Shown: positions 52,376 through 62,544, counted from the first letter of the stretch. The stretch: 64,000 nucleotides of DNA from Planctomycetota bacterium (GCA_030748635.1 JASMLP010000166.1:19087-83086); one strand, 5' to 3'. Numbers and translations: made by a program. The notes: generated by a model not told the origin, from the letters alone.

Positions 52376-55300
52376 TCATTTGTCGAAATCCTTGCGGAGT
52401 TGAAATTTCATCTCCACGCCCCCACTTTCCACTATACGACCGGAAGCTTGCTCGAAGCGGAACACCGGGGCTTGTAAGTATTCATTTCCCCGAGTGAGTG
52501 ATGCCTTGGGCATTCCCACCAACTCCCCAATACCCCGTTGAAGATCCCACACGATTTGATCTCCACGCCCCACATGATTTGTATGAAGCAAGATGACCTG
52601 ACGAGTCCCCACAATCCTACGCAGAGCCCGCCTTTTCATGTCGAATTCCCCCTGGACTCTTTCCGCCCGGACCTCTGTCTCCCCCTGCTGAATCCGAACT
52701 TCGCGAGTGAGGGTCAAACGTCCACGCCCTCGGGCAAACAGAGCGTCACCGCTACACTGTATTCGGACTGGAGCTTGCCGAACGACAAAGCCCTTTCCCC
52801 CGGCCTTGTTGTCCAGACCAAACGGAGCCTCCCAACGACTTCCACTCTCTTCTTCGTCATTCGACTGATTCTGGGAGGGTGGCTGAAAACCGATTTCGAC
52901 CTCACCCGAACAGATCACGATATCATTCTTGCGGTCAAACCTCATTCGCTGCGATTTCACCAGATCAGAATCTTGACGCAATTCACAGCGCTTTCCCTCG
53001 CGCCCATATAACTTTCCTACCTCACGGAGACCATCGTATTCGAATCTTTCGCCTCGTCCTTCCCGAACCCTATTTTTCGAATCAAACGAGTACACATGAA
53101 CCGCCCCGCGCCCTGCCAAGGAGAGAAGACGGCGAGACTCTGTATCGAGAAACGCCTCCAGACGCTCCGCCTTGACTACCCAGGGTTCGGTCTTTTGCCT
53201 GGAACCGGGGCGCACCTTCCTGGTCTCTGACGCACCCGTAATACGGAAGAGATCTCCTCCTGACCCTTTCCGAGGTCGCACTCGACAAGATACCCGACCG
53301 CTAGCCTCCACGTGCCCACGTACTCGGTCGTAACGGATCACATTCGCCTCGACACGATTTTTCATCGTCCCTTCGAGTAACGCTTCTTCCGGTAGACGAT
53401 TCTTCTTGGAACGATCCGTCTCCTGCCAAACCACGGCTCTTTCATTCATACCCGCGATAACAACAAGTGTCTTGGCGGCAGTGTCGTACGAAATCCTCTT
53501 TCCTTCGATATGCCCATCCGGGGAATACGCGTGGGCATCCCCTTCAAGCACCAAGCGTTCCTCTTTCCCCAAATACGACAAACGATCACTCTCCGAAGCT
53601 CCCTGCGGATCTTGCACATGAACCTTTCCGATCGCCACCAGTTCATCCAGAAGCGGTCGTGATTTTTTCTTAGAATCCCCACCAGACTCTCCGGGGCCGA
53701 AAGTCACCAGTAGCCGATCTTCACACGACAAAGTGGACCACAATCCACGGCGGACGGAGCGCCCGCCCCTTCCGATTGGGATCCTCTGACAAACAACCTG
53801 TCCCGTTGCCATGCCGGTACCTGCACCGTCGGGATTTCGAGTCAAAGCAATATCTCCAACACTGGTGAGAGTCAGGTCGGACGACTCACTATTACGCCGG
53901 CGTTGGCGCCGTTCCTTCTTTTTACCCACTCGCTTTTCTCTGTTTTCGATCGACTGATCGGATTCGCTACCGGGAAGTCGATCATGAAAGGAAACGGCCT
54001 GAATTCGATGTACCCGTAAAGACGGCTTTCCTCCCGAAAGGATGATCTTCTCCTTGAGATTTTCTTCCCTTTCCCAGGTCAGGACATCTCCACGCGCCTC
54101 TCCCTCTTTCCCGATCAGAACGACCCCTTCACTTGCCCGCAAACTTCGAACCCGAGTCCCTCCGCCTCCCTGGAGTCGACCAAAAGGGTTGTTCGCCTCT
54201 TTTTCCGCTTCCTCCTCGTCCGAAACCTGTTCCCGGGGCGCGAATTGCAAATCGATACGCCCCGCAGCCATACGGGTCACCCCATATGGCGACTTCTTGG
54301 ATCCTACACGTCGCGCCTTTGCCGGCGTAAACACAACGTTCACCTGGTCGTAAAAACTGGCTTGATCTTCGGACGCCATCGACCCATCGGCCAGGGGTTT
54401 TAGACTCCGATCGAAAACCATATCTCCGCGGCACTTTACATAGAGATCGATCTCTTCCTTTGCAGAATCTTCATCCGAATCCGAACGTTTGTCTCGAGAG
54501 ACCGAAAGCGGGCCCCCACCTCGCATCTGACCACGATAATGGATCCACGGGTCGTGCCGCATGATGGCTCGTCGTTGGGTGTCGTCCACCAGTTCCCAGG
54601 TAAAATACTCTCCACCCGCTCGAGTCCCTGCATGTTGCAGATGGACCTGTCCAACCACCCTTAACTTGACTACTTCAAGATCCCCCGAAAGTTCATCCGA
54701 TTCGATCAAGTCAGAATCGTCCGAATTGGTTTCCTCCGATTCTTCTGACATCCGCTCTTCGAACCAGACGTGTATTGTCGCTCCCTGGATCAATGTCTCA
54801 CCTCGACTCATATGAGCATTTTCCTGAAGCGTCAATCTGTACCCGGGACGCTCCATCGTGAGGTCCTTTTGCATCGACAGGCTTCGATCACACTCCAGCC
54901 GGATTAATCGAGGTCGACCAAAACCTTTGCCATATTTCCGATAATCCTCGATCCGATACGGCCGCCCCGCAATAGGCAGTTCGAATCGCCCACTCTTACG
55001 ATAAATCATCTGGGCCCGAACTTGCCTCATGATCATCAATTCTCGTCCGATGAGATCCGCTGCGAACCCCATCCCCACGACTTGAAGGTCCCGCCCACTT
55101 CGCATCCGGACCTCGGCATCCGTGGAGAATCGTCGGGCTTCGAACTCGACTTGAATGCGTTCGGTTTCCAGAGAAGTCACCACGTTCTGATCGGACATTC
55201 GCAAACGTACATCACCCTGGAACAGTCCCCTCTGAAAATCCTTTTCAATCGTGCCTTCCTCGGCTCGTACTACAGTTTGGACCTGAGGGTTCTCCGAAGT

Positions 55301-55714
55301 TTCCTCTTCGTCCGAACCGCTTCGCTCACCAGAAGCCCAATCAGGCTGCCTGAAGATACGAATAACCGGCTGGACCAACCGTATCCTTCCATCCTCGAGA
55401 GGAAACATCTCACGCACGTCGATTATTGCCTGTAGTCGAGAAGTTGGACTGCCCTCCGCATCTTTCCCCTTCTCATAAACCGGCAAACGAACCCGTTTGA
55501 CCAGATAATCGCTTCTGTATTCGAGAGTTCTTTCGCGTCCCTTGCGATCAACCACCTTCGCTCGGAATTCAACGCCCTTACCCGAACTGGCCTTCTCTTC
55601 TTCCTTGAGCTCCTGGAACGGCCCCTTGTTCTCGATCCGAAAACCATCGGTCTCGAAATAGAGCACTCCAAGTCCGGTGCCAAAGACGAGCAGGAACAAC
55701 AAAGCGGATCGCAC
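52376..55714 (-). CDS. Giant OstA/LptA-like protein (LPS transport-type)
   Basis: 1112 residues from GTG at 55714 with AAGG four bases upstream. A single N-terminal membrane helix (SALLFLLVFGTGLGVLYFE) is followed by an LptC-like region (LQAIIDVREMFPLEDG). Most of the rest is beta strands of OstA/LptA type: repeats such as VEFEARRFSTDAEVRMRSG, EGDAHAYSPDGHIEGKRISY and AEVRIQQGETEVRAERVQGEFD, with the pattern of strand, turn and Gly typical of the beta-jellyroll bridge. LptA is normally about 185 residues, so this is several fused units. It would span the periplasm to carry LPS-like molecules or act in outer-membrane assembly. Acidic and Arg-rich linkers interrupt it. Confidence 0.72.
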   Translation of the reverse strand: MRSALLFLLVFGTGLGVLYFETDGFRIENKGPFQELKEEEKASSGKGVEFRAKVVDRKGRERTLEYRSDYLVKRVRLPVYEKGKDAEGSPTSRLQAIIDVREMFPLEDGRIRLVQPVIRIFRQPDWASGERSGSDEEETSENPQVQTVVRAEEGTIEKDFQRGLFQGDVRLRMSDQNVVTSLETERIQVEFEARRFSTDAEVRMRSGRDLQVVGMGFAADLIGRELMIMRQVRAQMIYRKSGRFELPIAGRPYRIEDYRKYGKGFGRPRLIRLECDRSLSMQKDLTMERPGYRLTLQENAHMSRGETLIQGATIHVWFEERMSEESEETNSDDSDLIESDELSGDLEVVKLRVVGQVHLQHAGTRAGGEYFTWELVDDTQRRAIMRHDPWIHYRGQMRGGGPLSVSRDKRSDSDEDSAKEEIDLYVKCRGDMVFDRSLKPLADGSMASEDQASFYDQVNVVFTPAKARRVGSKKSPYGVTRMAAGRIDLQFAPREQVSDEEEAEKEANNPFGRLQGGGGTRVRSLRASEGVVLIGKEGEARGDVLTWEREENLKEKIILSGGKPSLRVHRIQAVSFHDRLPGSESDQSIENREKRVGKKKERRQRRRNSESSDLTLTSVGDIALTRNPDGAGTGMATGQVVCQRIPIGRGGRSVRRGLWSTLSCEDRLLVTFGPGESGGDSKKKSRPLLDELVAIGKVHVQDPQGASESDRLSYLGKEERLVLEGDAHAYSPDGHIEGKRISYDTAAKTLVVIAGMNERAVVWQETDRSKKNRLPEEALLEGTMKNRVEANVIRYDRVRGHVEASGRVSCRVRPRKGSGGDLFRITGASETRKVRPGSRQKTEPWVVKAERLEAFLDTESRRLLSLAGRGAVHVYSFDSKNRVREGRGERFEYDGLREVGKLYGREGKRCELRQDSDLVKSQRMRFDRKNDIVICSGEVEIGFQPPSQNQSNDEEESGSRWEAPFGLDNKAGGKGFVVRQAPVRIQCSGDALFARGRGRLTLTREVRIQQGETEVRAERVQGEFDMKRRALRRIVGTRQVILLHTNHVGRGDQIVWDLQRGIGELVGMPKASLTRGNEYLQAPVFRFEQASGRIVESGGVEMKFQLRKDFDK

Positions 55715-56020
55715 GATACCTTAAGTCCTGACTAGAAAGGGTTTTGTGAGTTGCGAGAGTATACTTCCCGATGGGGTTACTAACAAGAAAAGCCCGAACT
55801 CCCCCCATTGGGCAGTGTCTCGAAATGAGGAAATCCGAGTGTCGCCTTCAGAAGACATTTCTCTCTATCATCCGAATTGCCTAATTCATATCCCTTGATC
55901 AGTAAGAACTTACAGTCAGAACCTATCCATGGTACACGCCTTGCTAAAGCTAACTTGTGCCACGAATGAGTGGCCGTGAAAAGCAATTTAGCCCGTACCC
56001 AATCGGAAAGGAACCTAACC
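55715..56020. other. Divergent intergenic region
   Basis: 306 bases between the OstA-like giant (minus) and the small secreted protein (plus). It holds the minus-strand promoter listed separately and a perfect palindrome GTAAG-AA-CTTAC at 55902-55913. No convincing plus-strand promoter was found, and no coding frame. Confidence 0.55.
55758..55786 (-). promoter_or_regulatory. Sigma70-type promoter for the OstA-like gene
   Basis: On the minus strand TTGTTA at 55786-55781, 17-base spacer, TATACT at 55763-55758. The start site would be about 40 bases before the GTG at 55714. This is the best promoter in the window. Confidence 0.65.
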
Positions 56021-56404
56021 ATGAGAAACCGAATTCGACCCATCGCCTCCCTTTTCCTCCTGACCGGCGCCCTCGTATTTATCCTCTGCGGATCGGTCAG
56101 TGCTGACGAATACATCCTGCATGTCTCTTCCCCCCAAATTCAGCCCTCCAGCTGTCACTCAGCGCATTCTTCCTATTACTACCCCCCGGTCTACCGAACC
56201 TCCACGGTTTATCATCACTATCGACCCGTTAGGGTCGTTCGTTCGACCCCGATCGTAAGGACCGTTCGATATACACCACGAACTGTCCACCACCGCTACT
56301 ACAATTACACACCTGTGCAACGTCACGCCCACTACTATCAGCCTCGTTCTTCAGGTTACGCCTTCACCTACAAAGCGAAGAACTGGAGTTTGACACTCCG
56401 GTAA
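56021..56404 (+). CDS. Small secreted Tyr/His-rich protein
   Basis: 127 residues from ATG at 56021, with AAGGA eight bases upstream; an earlier in-frame start lacks one. Signal peptide at about 1-28 (ASLFLLTGALVFILCGSVSA, cut before DEY). The mature part of about 100 residues is rich in Tyr, His, Arg, Pro and Thr (SSYYYPPVYRTSTVYHHY, HHRYYNYTPVQRHAHYY), with little hydrophobic core, so it is probably disordered or metal-binding. No family was recognised. It is followed by a strong terminator, so it is transcribed as a single gene. Confidence 0.75.
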   Translation: MRNRIRPIASLFLLTGALVFILCGSVSADEYILHVSSPQIQPSSCHSAHSSYYYPPVYRTSTVYHHYRPVRVVRSTPIVRTVRYTPRTVHHRYYNYTPVQRHAHYYQPRSSGYAFTYKAKNWSLTLR

Positions 56405-56434
56405 CCCCCACGAACGTCACACAAATCGAACCCA

Positions 56435-56461
56435 GGGAGCCGAGAATTCTTCTCGGCTCCC
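56435..56461 (+). terminator. Strong hairpin terminator
   Basis: GGGAGCCGAGAA, loop TTC, TTCTCGGCTCCC: a perfect 12-base-pair stem starting 30 bases after the stop of the Tyr/His-rich gene. The T-tract after it is weak (TTCGTATTT). Confidence 0.75.
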
Positions 56462-56880
56462 TTCGTATTTCGAAGTGATCTTCTCTTCCTTCACGAAAAC
56501 TCCTGAATCACCGGATTTGTAACGCCGGGACTTCGCAATTTTCCTGATAACATCTATGCGGTTGAATGTCTTTTCACCAGACTTTTTGCGTTCGGAAATA
56601 TCTACACTCCAATGCTCCCGTCACCCAACCGGATCTTTTCTATCAGGAAGCCCTTCCGCCTTTCGTCGAGTTCCGACCTGAGATGAAGGATCATTCCTTC
56701 CATCCTTGGCCCCCTCTGAAAATATTTCGCTTTCAACCTCTCGCAAAGAAATGACCACCTCCATTCATCGCTACCTACTCCCTCAAAAATATCGCCCCTT
56801 CAGCGCTCAGATTGAACTTCCCATGGTGCCTTTGTGGTTCTGAACGCGAACTTTCACATACAGACAGTTTGAATCTCGCC
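56462..56880. other. Intergenic region without a supported gene
   Basis: About 420 bases between the terminator and the metallophosphoesterase gene. A 62-codon plus-strand frame at 56566-56754 has no ribosome-binding site and no recognisable features. The metallophosphoesterase reading frame is already open from 56812. No clear promoter was identified. Confidence 0.4.
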
Positions 56881-57705
56881 GTGACCCCCTCCTGCTCAAC
56901 AAAAATACGACTCGGCTGGGTCACAGATATTCATCTCGACCAGGCCTCCTCTCGGTCAAAAGAACGTTGGATGACGAGCCTCAGACAATCCGGAATTGAC
57001 CAACTTCTTTTGACCGGCGATATCTCGAATTCAAAAGATCTACTCCCACGATTAGGCGACCTGCATTCCCGTCTTGCTATACCGATTCGATTCGTACTGG
57101 GCAATCACGACTACTACGGTTCTTCGATTGAGGAAGTTCGAAGCGCGACAAATCACTTTTGTGAAAAACGAGAGGGCTTATCCTACCTTGGGAGTTGTTC
57201 ACCCATCCCCCTGACGGATCGGACGGTATTAATTGGATGCGACGGATGGGCGGATGCCCGTTTCGGCACCTATGCCAAAACCACCGTCCGACTCAACGAC
57301 TTCCTTCAAATCGAGAACTTACGAGGACTCGATCACAAAAGCTTGGGACTCCGGTTGCAGGAGTTAGGAGACAAGGAAGCCGACTCTCTCCAAAAACATC
57401 TTCAGGCGGTTCTCCCACGTTTTCGTCACCTGATCATTCTCACTCATGTCCCCCCCTTCGAAGAAGCCTGCTGGTATCAAGGTAAGGCGGGTCACCCAGA
57501 CTGGTCCCCATTCTTTTCGTGCTGGGCAACCGGAAACCTCCTCCGGAAGACATTCATGAAGTATCCCAGACACCACGCGACAGTCCTTTGTGGCCATACC
57601 CATTACGCGGGAGTCGCCCGAATCCTACCGAACCTGATCGTCCGTACCGGTCGCGCGATCTATCGACAACCGGAAATTCAAGATCCGATCATCGAGATCT
57701 GGTAA
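56881..57705 (+). CDS. Calcineurin-like metallophosphoesterase
   Basis: 274 residues from GTG at 56881; the frame is open from TTG at 56812, so the start is uncertain. Motifs in order: VTDIHLD, TGDIS, GNHDYY, LTHVPP and GHTHYAG, the full two-metal site. This is a phosphodiesterase or phosphatase; the insert between GNHDYY and the LTHVPP motif (RTVLIGCDGWADARFG) is of the kind seen in single-domain cytoplasmic members. Substrate not predictable. It faces the GH1 gene across 10 bases. Confidence 0.83.
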   Translation: MTPSCSTKIRLGWVTDIHLDQASSRSKERWMTSLRQSGIDQLLLTGDISNSKDLLPRLGDLHSRLAIPIRFVLGNHDYYGSSIEEVRSATNHFCEKREGLSYLGSCSPIPLTDRTVLIGCDGWADARFGTYAKTTVRLNDFLQIENLRGLDHKSLGLRLQELGDKEADSLQKHLQAVLPRFRHLIILTHVPPFEEACWYQGKAGHPDWSPFFSCWATGNLLRKTFMKYPRHHATVLCGHTHYAGVARILPNLIVRTGRAIYRQPEIQDPIIEIW

Positions 57706-57715
57706 AACGCCCCGA

Positions 57716-59119
57716 TCAAATCAAACTATCCGCACAAATTTCACCCGATTGGATGATCTCCGCGTACCGTCGCCCGGTATCCCGCAAAGATCGACTCCCA
57801 TCCGAATAGTCCACTTCATAGAGCCCCAGCCTGGGAGTGAATCCGTTCGCCCACTCCTGATTATCGAGCAGGGACCAGTAAAAATACCCCCTCACATCCA
57901 CATCAAGATTTTCAAGAGCGTGCCCCAGAGCGCATAAGTGCTGCTCAAGAAATCGCTGCCTTTGCGAGTCATCCGAATGTGAACGTCCATTCTCGGTGAC
58001 ATAGATGGGCAGACCGTATCGACTCTGCACCCTCTCGAGAATCTCGACAAATGCTCGAGTATTGATCTCTCGAGGCCAGATCTCTTTCGTTCCGAAGTGA
58101 TCGTGAATCGCCTCGACTCGCTGAACACAGACTCCCCACGGGATGCGAAGTAGCATCCGTTCGTAGTAGTTGACACCGCTGAAATCGACCGTTCCCGAAA
58201 GGCCCTCGATCTGCTCCCGAATCACCGCCCCAGACCGAGTCGGCAAAACCAGTTCTCCGGTGTGAATCGAGTCGCCAAACGCCCAACTGAACGCTTGTTC
58301 AACTCTTGCTGAAAGCCAACCTTCGAGCGGGTTCCATCGTGACACCGGCTCAAACGGAGTGATCTGCTGAGCAATGCCAACCTGCGCCCCGTCCCGGGAT
58401 TCATGAATCGTCCGGTAAGCGTTCCGGTGGCATAGCAAAAGATGTCTCTGGATAGGCAAGAGTTCCCGGTCCGGTCGACAATGCCCCGGAGCCAGTACCC
58501 CCTCGGAAAACCCACCGTAGAGAAAAACATTTGGCTCATTGAACGTTACCCAGAGATCGACAACCTTCGCCAACGACTGAACCACTCGCTCGCAAAACGC
58601 CCCAAATCGATCGACGATAGAAGGGTGATACCACCCCGAAGACTCTTCATTCCCAGGTTCCCAGATCCAGTCAGGACTCGACCAGTGAAAAAGAGTGACA
58701 AGGGGGCGAATCCCGAGTTCTCGCATCTGCCCACAAAGCGATACATAGCGATCGATCACCGCTTCATCCCACTGCCCCTCCACCGGTTCGATGCGACTCC
58801 AGTCCAGAGAAAAACGATACGCGTTGAGACCAAGGTCTGCTTTCATCCGAACGATATCTTCGGGAAACTGCCGCCAATGATCACTCTTGAACTGCTGCCC
58901 AAATTCAGGAAATTCAAAAAAATTCTGAACGTTGCCCGGTTCTCGTTCGTATCGCCACCAATCGCTATGAACGTCCTCCCCCTCCACCTGATGCGACGCG
59001 GAAGCGGCACCCCAGAGGAACGGCTCTGGAAATCTGAACTTGCTTCCCGGAGGCCAGGATAGAGTCACGTCATCTCGACGTCTCCGAAAACGTATCTCCG
59101 GCCTATCCAGAGTGCTCAT
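57716..59119 (-). CDS. Glycoside hydrolase family 1 (beta-glucosidase type)
   Basis: 467 residues from ATG at 59119, overlapping the upstream stop by four bases. FLWGAASASHQVEG is the family 1 opening. The acid/base Glu is in TFNEPN and the nucleophile in YVTENG. NAYRFSLDWSRIEP, TLFHWSSPDW and FYWSLLDNQEWANGF are further family 1 landmarks. No signal peptide, so cytoplasmic. Substrates of the family include cello-oligosaccharides and other beta-glycosides. It is coupled to a secreted protein of unknown function. Confidence 0.92.
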   Translation of the reverse strand: MSTLDRPEIRFRRRRDDVTLSWPPGSKFRFPEPFLWGAASASHQVEGEDVHSDWWRYEREPGNVQNFFEFPEFGQQFKSDHWRQFPEDIVRMKADLGLNAYRFSLDWSRIEPVEGQWDEAVIDRYVSLCGQMRELGIRPLVTLFHWSSPDWIWEPGNEESSGWYHPSIVDRFGAFCERVVQSLAKVVDLWVTFNEPNVFLYGGFSEGVLAPGHCRPDRELLPIQRHLLLCHRNAYRTIHESRDGAQVGIAQQITPFEPVSRWNPLEGWLSARVEQAFSWAFGDSIHTGELVLPTRSGAVIREQIEGLSGTVDFSGVNYYERMLLRIPWGVCVQRVEAIHDHFGTKEIWPREINTRAFVEILERVQSRYGLPIYVTENGRSHSDDSQRQRFLEQHLCALGHALENLDVDVRGYFYWSLLDNQEWANGFTPRLGLYEVDYSDGSRSLRDTGRRYAEIIQSGEICADSLI

Positions 59120-59700
59120 CGGTTTTTTGGAAGTACCCGCCAAGACTTGGGAAACCAGCACCAGCGCCCATTGACGTGAACCAGTCCGTCGTAAGCCATC
59201 CCGATTCGCATTCCTGGCTCGACGAATTTGAACCGATACCAGATCAAGCCGTCCTTCAGGTAGGGAGTCGCACCCCGATACCCTCCCGGAAACTCCTTGG
59301 CCATCCCCGTATGATTACGAAGGGCTTCGGTAGTTGCAGACCATAACAACAACTCGGTCTGCCCCTCCTTGGGAGCAATCACAACGGGAGGTGAAGAATT
59401 CCATAAAGCGGCATATCTCGCTTCCACGATCTCGACAACTTCGGGTGTGAAAACGCTGGCGTAGTCCTGGGAACGTGGCCGTAAAGCCAAAGTCAACGCT
59501 CGTCGGTCAACATCGCCTTTCATTAAATCTTTAAGTATCGCCCGGGCTCCTTCTGGTCCCGCCGAATACCCATGAAAGGGATTCCTCCCTTCCTCAGAGG
59601 TGGATGCCTGCCCCAGGCAATCTCCACCAAACACGACAAGCAAAGCAGCCATCACTGCCAGGAGTCTGGCGATTCCATCCTGAAACTTTAGATCGATCAC
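59116..59700 (-). CDS. Secreted protein of unknown function
   Basis: 194 residues from GTG at 59700. A signal peptide at about 1-31 (IARLLAVMAALLVVFGGDCLG). The mature domain (ALRPRSQDYASVFTPEVVE, LLLWSATTEALRNHTGMAKEFPGGY, LVHVNGRWCWFPKSWRVL) resembles short planctomycete exported proteins with a nuclear-transport-factor-like fold, but I could not name it. Its stop overlaps the GH1 start. Confidence 0.65.
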   Translation of the reverse strand: MIDLKFQDGIARLLAVMAALLVVFGGDCLGQASTSEEGRNPFHGYSAGPEGARAILKDLMKGDVDRRALTLALRPRSQDYASVFTPEVVEIVEARYAALWNSSPPVVIAPKEGQTELLLWSATTEALRNHTGMAKEFPGGYRGATPYLKDGLIWYRFKFVEPGMRIGMAYDGLVHVNGRWCWFPKSWRVLPKNR

Positions 59701-60093
59701 AAGGACTTATGAACCTTTCTGGTCTACCTACCTATTCAGCCTATCAGCCGGGATCCTCGGCCAATCCCGCTTCTTGGCACCATGAAACAGAGTTCCAGAT
59801 CTCCCACATCGAAAACAACCTTTCGATGATAAATCCAAATCCTATGGAGAATTCCCAAAACCGTCAACGCCTCCGATCGACACGAATTTCTTCCACGGGG
59901 ATCCTCCTTCAATCGAAAGACCCAAAAGATAAAAACAGAATTCATCAAGAAGCGAATAACCCGTTCAAACGAAAATCGAGACAATCCGTATCGGAAAGGC
60001 GATGTCGGCCCACAACAGACCAAACGATGAAAAGATCCTCGCCGAAAAGGTCGCCGCTCAGGAAAATTTCGAATTGATACACTACTCGAGAAG
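59701..60093. other. Divergent intergenic region
   Basis: About 390 bases between the secreted-protein gene (minus) and the adenylate cyclase gene (plus). Frames here lack protein-like features. No clear promoter, hairpin or repeat stood out. Confidence 0.4.
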
Positions 60094-62544
60094 ATGGCCA
60101 GCACCCCACCGACCGACAAGCCGAACGACCTGAATCCCCTCCTCACAAACGGGAAGGTTGTTACCGATCTCTTGAGCGAGGTCATTCGGCATCGCCTGAG
60201 TAAGCAAGACATCCATTCGATCGCTCAATCGGTATATCACCAAAATGCCCAGGACTTCGGCCAGGAACTGTCCGAGATGCTCTTGCGGATCTCAGAATTG
60301 CTCGAAGTAGCTCGCCTGGCAACAGATACCGACACTCTGGATCAACTTTTCGACCTGATGGTCGAACTGGTTATCGAACTCCTCCACGTCGAGCGATGCA
60401 CCATCTTTCTTCACAACCCCCTGTCGGACACTCTTTTCTCTCACTCTACCCAAGGCGATACGAAGCAAGAGATCCGATTTCCCAGCCACTTAGGGATTGC
60501 CGGGGCTGTGTTTCTCACGGGCAAGACCGAAACGATTAAAGATGTTCATTCCGATTCTCGTTTCCACGCAGATATCGACCTTCAAACCGGTTTCACAACC
60601 CAATCCATCCTCTGTACACCGATTCAAACCGCATCCAGCGGCATCATTGGCGTAATCCAAGCTCTCAACAAACAGGAGGGTCCATTCACCCCTCAAGACG
60701 CGACCTTCCTCGAAGCGATGGCTCTGGTCTCCGCCAAAGCGTTTGTCACCGCGAGACTCTGCCAAGATCTGGAGCGAGCCCGAAAAGAGGAATCCCAGTT
60801 ACTCGCAGTGACTACAGCGGTTTCCAGAGAACTGAACCTCAAGCCGCTTCTGACCATGATCATGAATTCGGTCACCCAGATTCTCGATGCCGACCGAAGC
60901 ACCCTGTTCCTTCACGAGCCCAGAACCGACGAACTCTGGTCCGAAGTCGCTCAGGGTATCGATCGGGGTGAAATCCGATTCCCTTCCCATCTGGGTATTG
61001 CGGGCTCGGTATTCAGTACAGGAAAAACGATCAACATACCCGACGCATACGCCGACCCCCGATTCAATCCGGAGATCGACCAAAAAACAGGGTACCGAAC
61101 CTTTTCGATCCTTTGCATGCCCATCGATAACAAACGCGGCGCCCGAATCGGAGTGATCCAGGTTCTCAACAAAAGCGGCGGCCCATTCAAGCATGGCGAC
61201 GAACGTCGCCTGGAAGCCTTTGCCTCCCAGGCAGCGGTGGCCATCGAAAATGCCCGACTGTTCGAGGACATTCTCCGTGCCCACAACGATAACCGGAGGA
61301 TCGTGGAGAGCATGGCCGATGGGGTCATCAGCATCTCTCCAGATGGCACGATCTTTCATGCCAATCAGACCGCTCGAACTCTTTTTGGCATTCCAGATGA
61401 CGATTCTCACATGATCGACACATCCGCAGAAGAGTTCTTCTCCGGAGCCAACGACTGGGTCGTCCAGGAGATCGAGCAGGTCGCCCGTACCGGTCATTCC
61501 GAAACATTCACCGATGTGGAATTCCACCTCTTTCAACCGGACTCCACCACCACAAAAAGAGAAGGAATCGTGGCCTCGATCAACCTGACGGTTGTCCCAC
61601 TTCAGAAGGACCGCCCCTCCGACCCTCGACCCGGGACCCTCCTCATCATCGAAGATATCACCGACGAGAAGAGGGTGCAAAGCACCCTCGCCCGGTACGT
61701 TCCCTCGGAGGTGGCCAAAAAACTGATCCAGGAGGGAGATGACGCCTTAGGAGGCAGACTCCAGCGAGCCACCATCCTCTTCTCCGATATCGATGGATTC
61801 ACCGCTCTTTCCGAATCACTCGGCCCCCAGGAAACGGTCCGCCTCCTCAACGACTATTTTGCCCTCATGGTCGAAATCCTTCACCATCACGGCGGCCTTC
61901 TGGACAAGTTCATCGGAGATGGGATTCTGGCCGTTTTTGGTGTCCCCTATTCCGCTCCAGACGATGCCGATCGTGCTGCCTCTTGTGCCGTTGAGATGCT
62001 TCGCGCGGTCGACCAATTCAACCAGGAGCGGTCCCATCTCCCGATTTCCATCCGTATCGGTCTCAATACGGACGAGATCGTTTCCGGCAATATCGGTTCG
62101 CAACGCCGGATGAACTACACCGTAGTTGGCGATGGAGTCAATGTCGCTTCACGCTTAGAAGTCGCCAACAAAATCTACGGCACTCGCATTCTCCTCTCCC
62201 AATCCACCGCAGAAGGGATGAACTCACCTCCTCTCATGCGCGAAGTGGATCGTCTTCGGGTTCGCGGGCGCAAACAACCCGTTCGCATCTACGAGATTCT
62301 TGAACCCCGAGGAACTCATCCTCTGAACGACCCAAAATCGTTTTTGCCACTCTACGAAAAAGCCCGAAACTTCCTGAAAAAACGATCCTGGAACAAAGCT
62401 CTACAAAGCTTCCAAGAAGCGGCCGAAATCGCTCCGGAAGACCCGATCACCAAGCTCTACATCCAACGTTGTCAGGGATTTATTCACTCTCCACCGGATC
62501 CCCAGTGGGATGGAGTCTGGAATGCGGAAGATTCCCCCGGCTAA
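60094..62544 (+). CDS. Class III adenylate cyclase with two GAF and one PAS domain
   Basis: 816 residues, ATG at 60094. GAF 1 at about 60-230 and GAF 2 at about 250-400 share a long repeat (FPSHLGIAGAVFLTGKT, and FPSHLGIAGSVFSTGKT). A PAS domain follows at about 410-520. The cyclase domain (about 540-720) has ATILFSDIDGFTALSE and FIGDGILAVFG with the two metal-binding Asp residues, and YTVVGDGVNVASRLE with the Asp and Arg for ATP. A TPR-like tail (SWNKALQSFQEAAEIAPEDP) ends it. It would make cAMP when GAF domains bind a small ligand. No cAMP receptor is nearby. Confidence 0.92.
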   Translation: MASTPPTDKPNDLNPLLTNGKVVTDLLSEVIRHRLSKQDIHSIAQSVYHQNAQDFGQELSEMLLRISELLEVARLATDTDTLDQLFDLMVELVIELLHVERCTIFLHNPLSDTLFSHSTQGDTKQEIRFPSHLGIAGAVFLTGKTETIKDVHSDSRFHADIDLQTGFTTQSILCTPIQTASSGIIGVIQALNKQEGPFTPQDATFLEAMALVSAKAFVTARLCQDLERARKEESQLLAVTTAVSRELNLKPLLTMIMNSVTQILDADRSTLFLHEPRTDELWSEVAQGIDRGEIRFPSHLGIAGSVFSTGKTINIPDAYADPRFNPEIDQKTGYRTFSILCMPIDNKRGARIGVIQVLNKSGGPFKHGDERRLEAFASQAAVAIENARLFEDILRAHNDNRRIVESMADGVISISPDGTIFHANQTARTLFGIPDDDSHMIDTSAEEFFSGANDWVVQEIEQVARTGHSETFTDVEFHLFQPDSTTTKREGIVASINLTVVPLQKDRPSDPRPGTLLIIEDITDEKRVQSTLARYVPSEVAKKLIQEGDDALGGRLQRATILFSDIDGFTALSESLGPQETVRLLNDYFALMVEILHHHGGLLDKFIGDGILAVFGVPYSAPDDADRAASCAVEMLRAVDQFNQERSHLPISIRIGLNTDEIVSGNIGSQRRMNYTVVGDGVNVASRLEVANKIYGTRILLSQSTAEGMNSPPLMREVDRLRVRGRKQPVRIYEILEPRGTHPLNDPKSFLPLYEKARNFLKKRSWNKALQSFQEAAEIAPEDPITKLYIQRCQGFIHSPPDPQWDGVWNAEDSPG

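Noticed and set aside
56566..56754. 62-codon plus-strand frame after the terminator
   Set aside because: No start signal or recognisable features; reported only as part of an intergenic gap.
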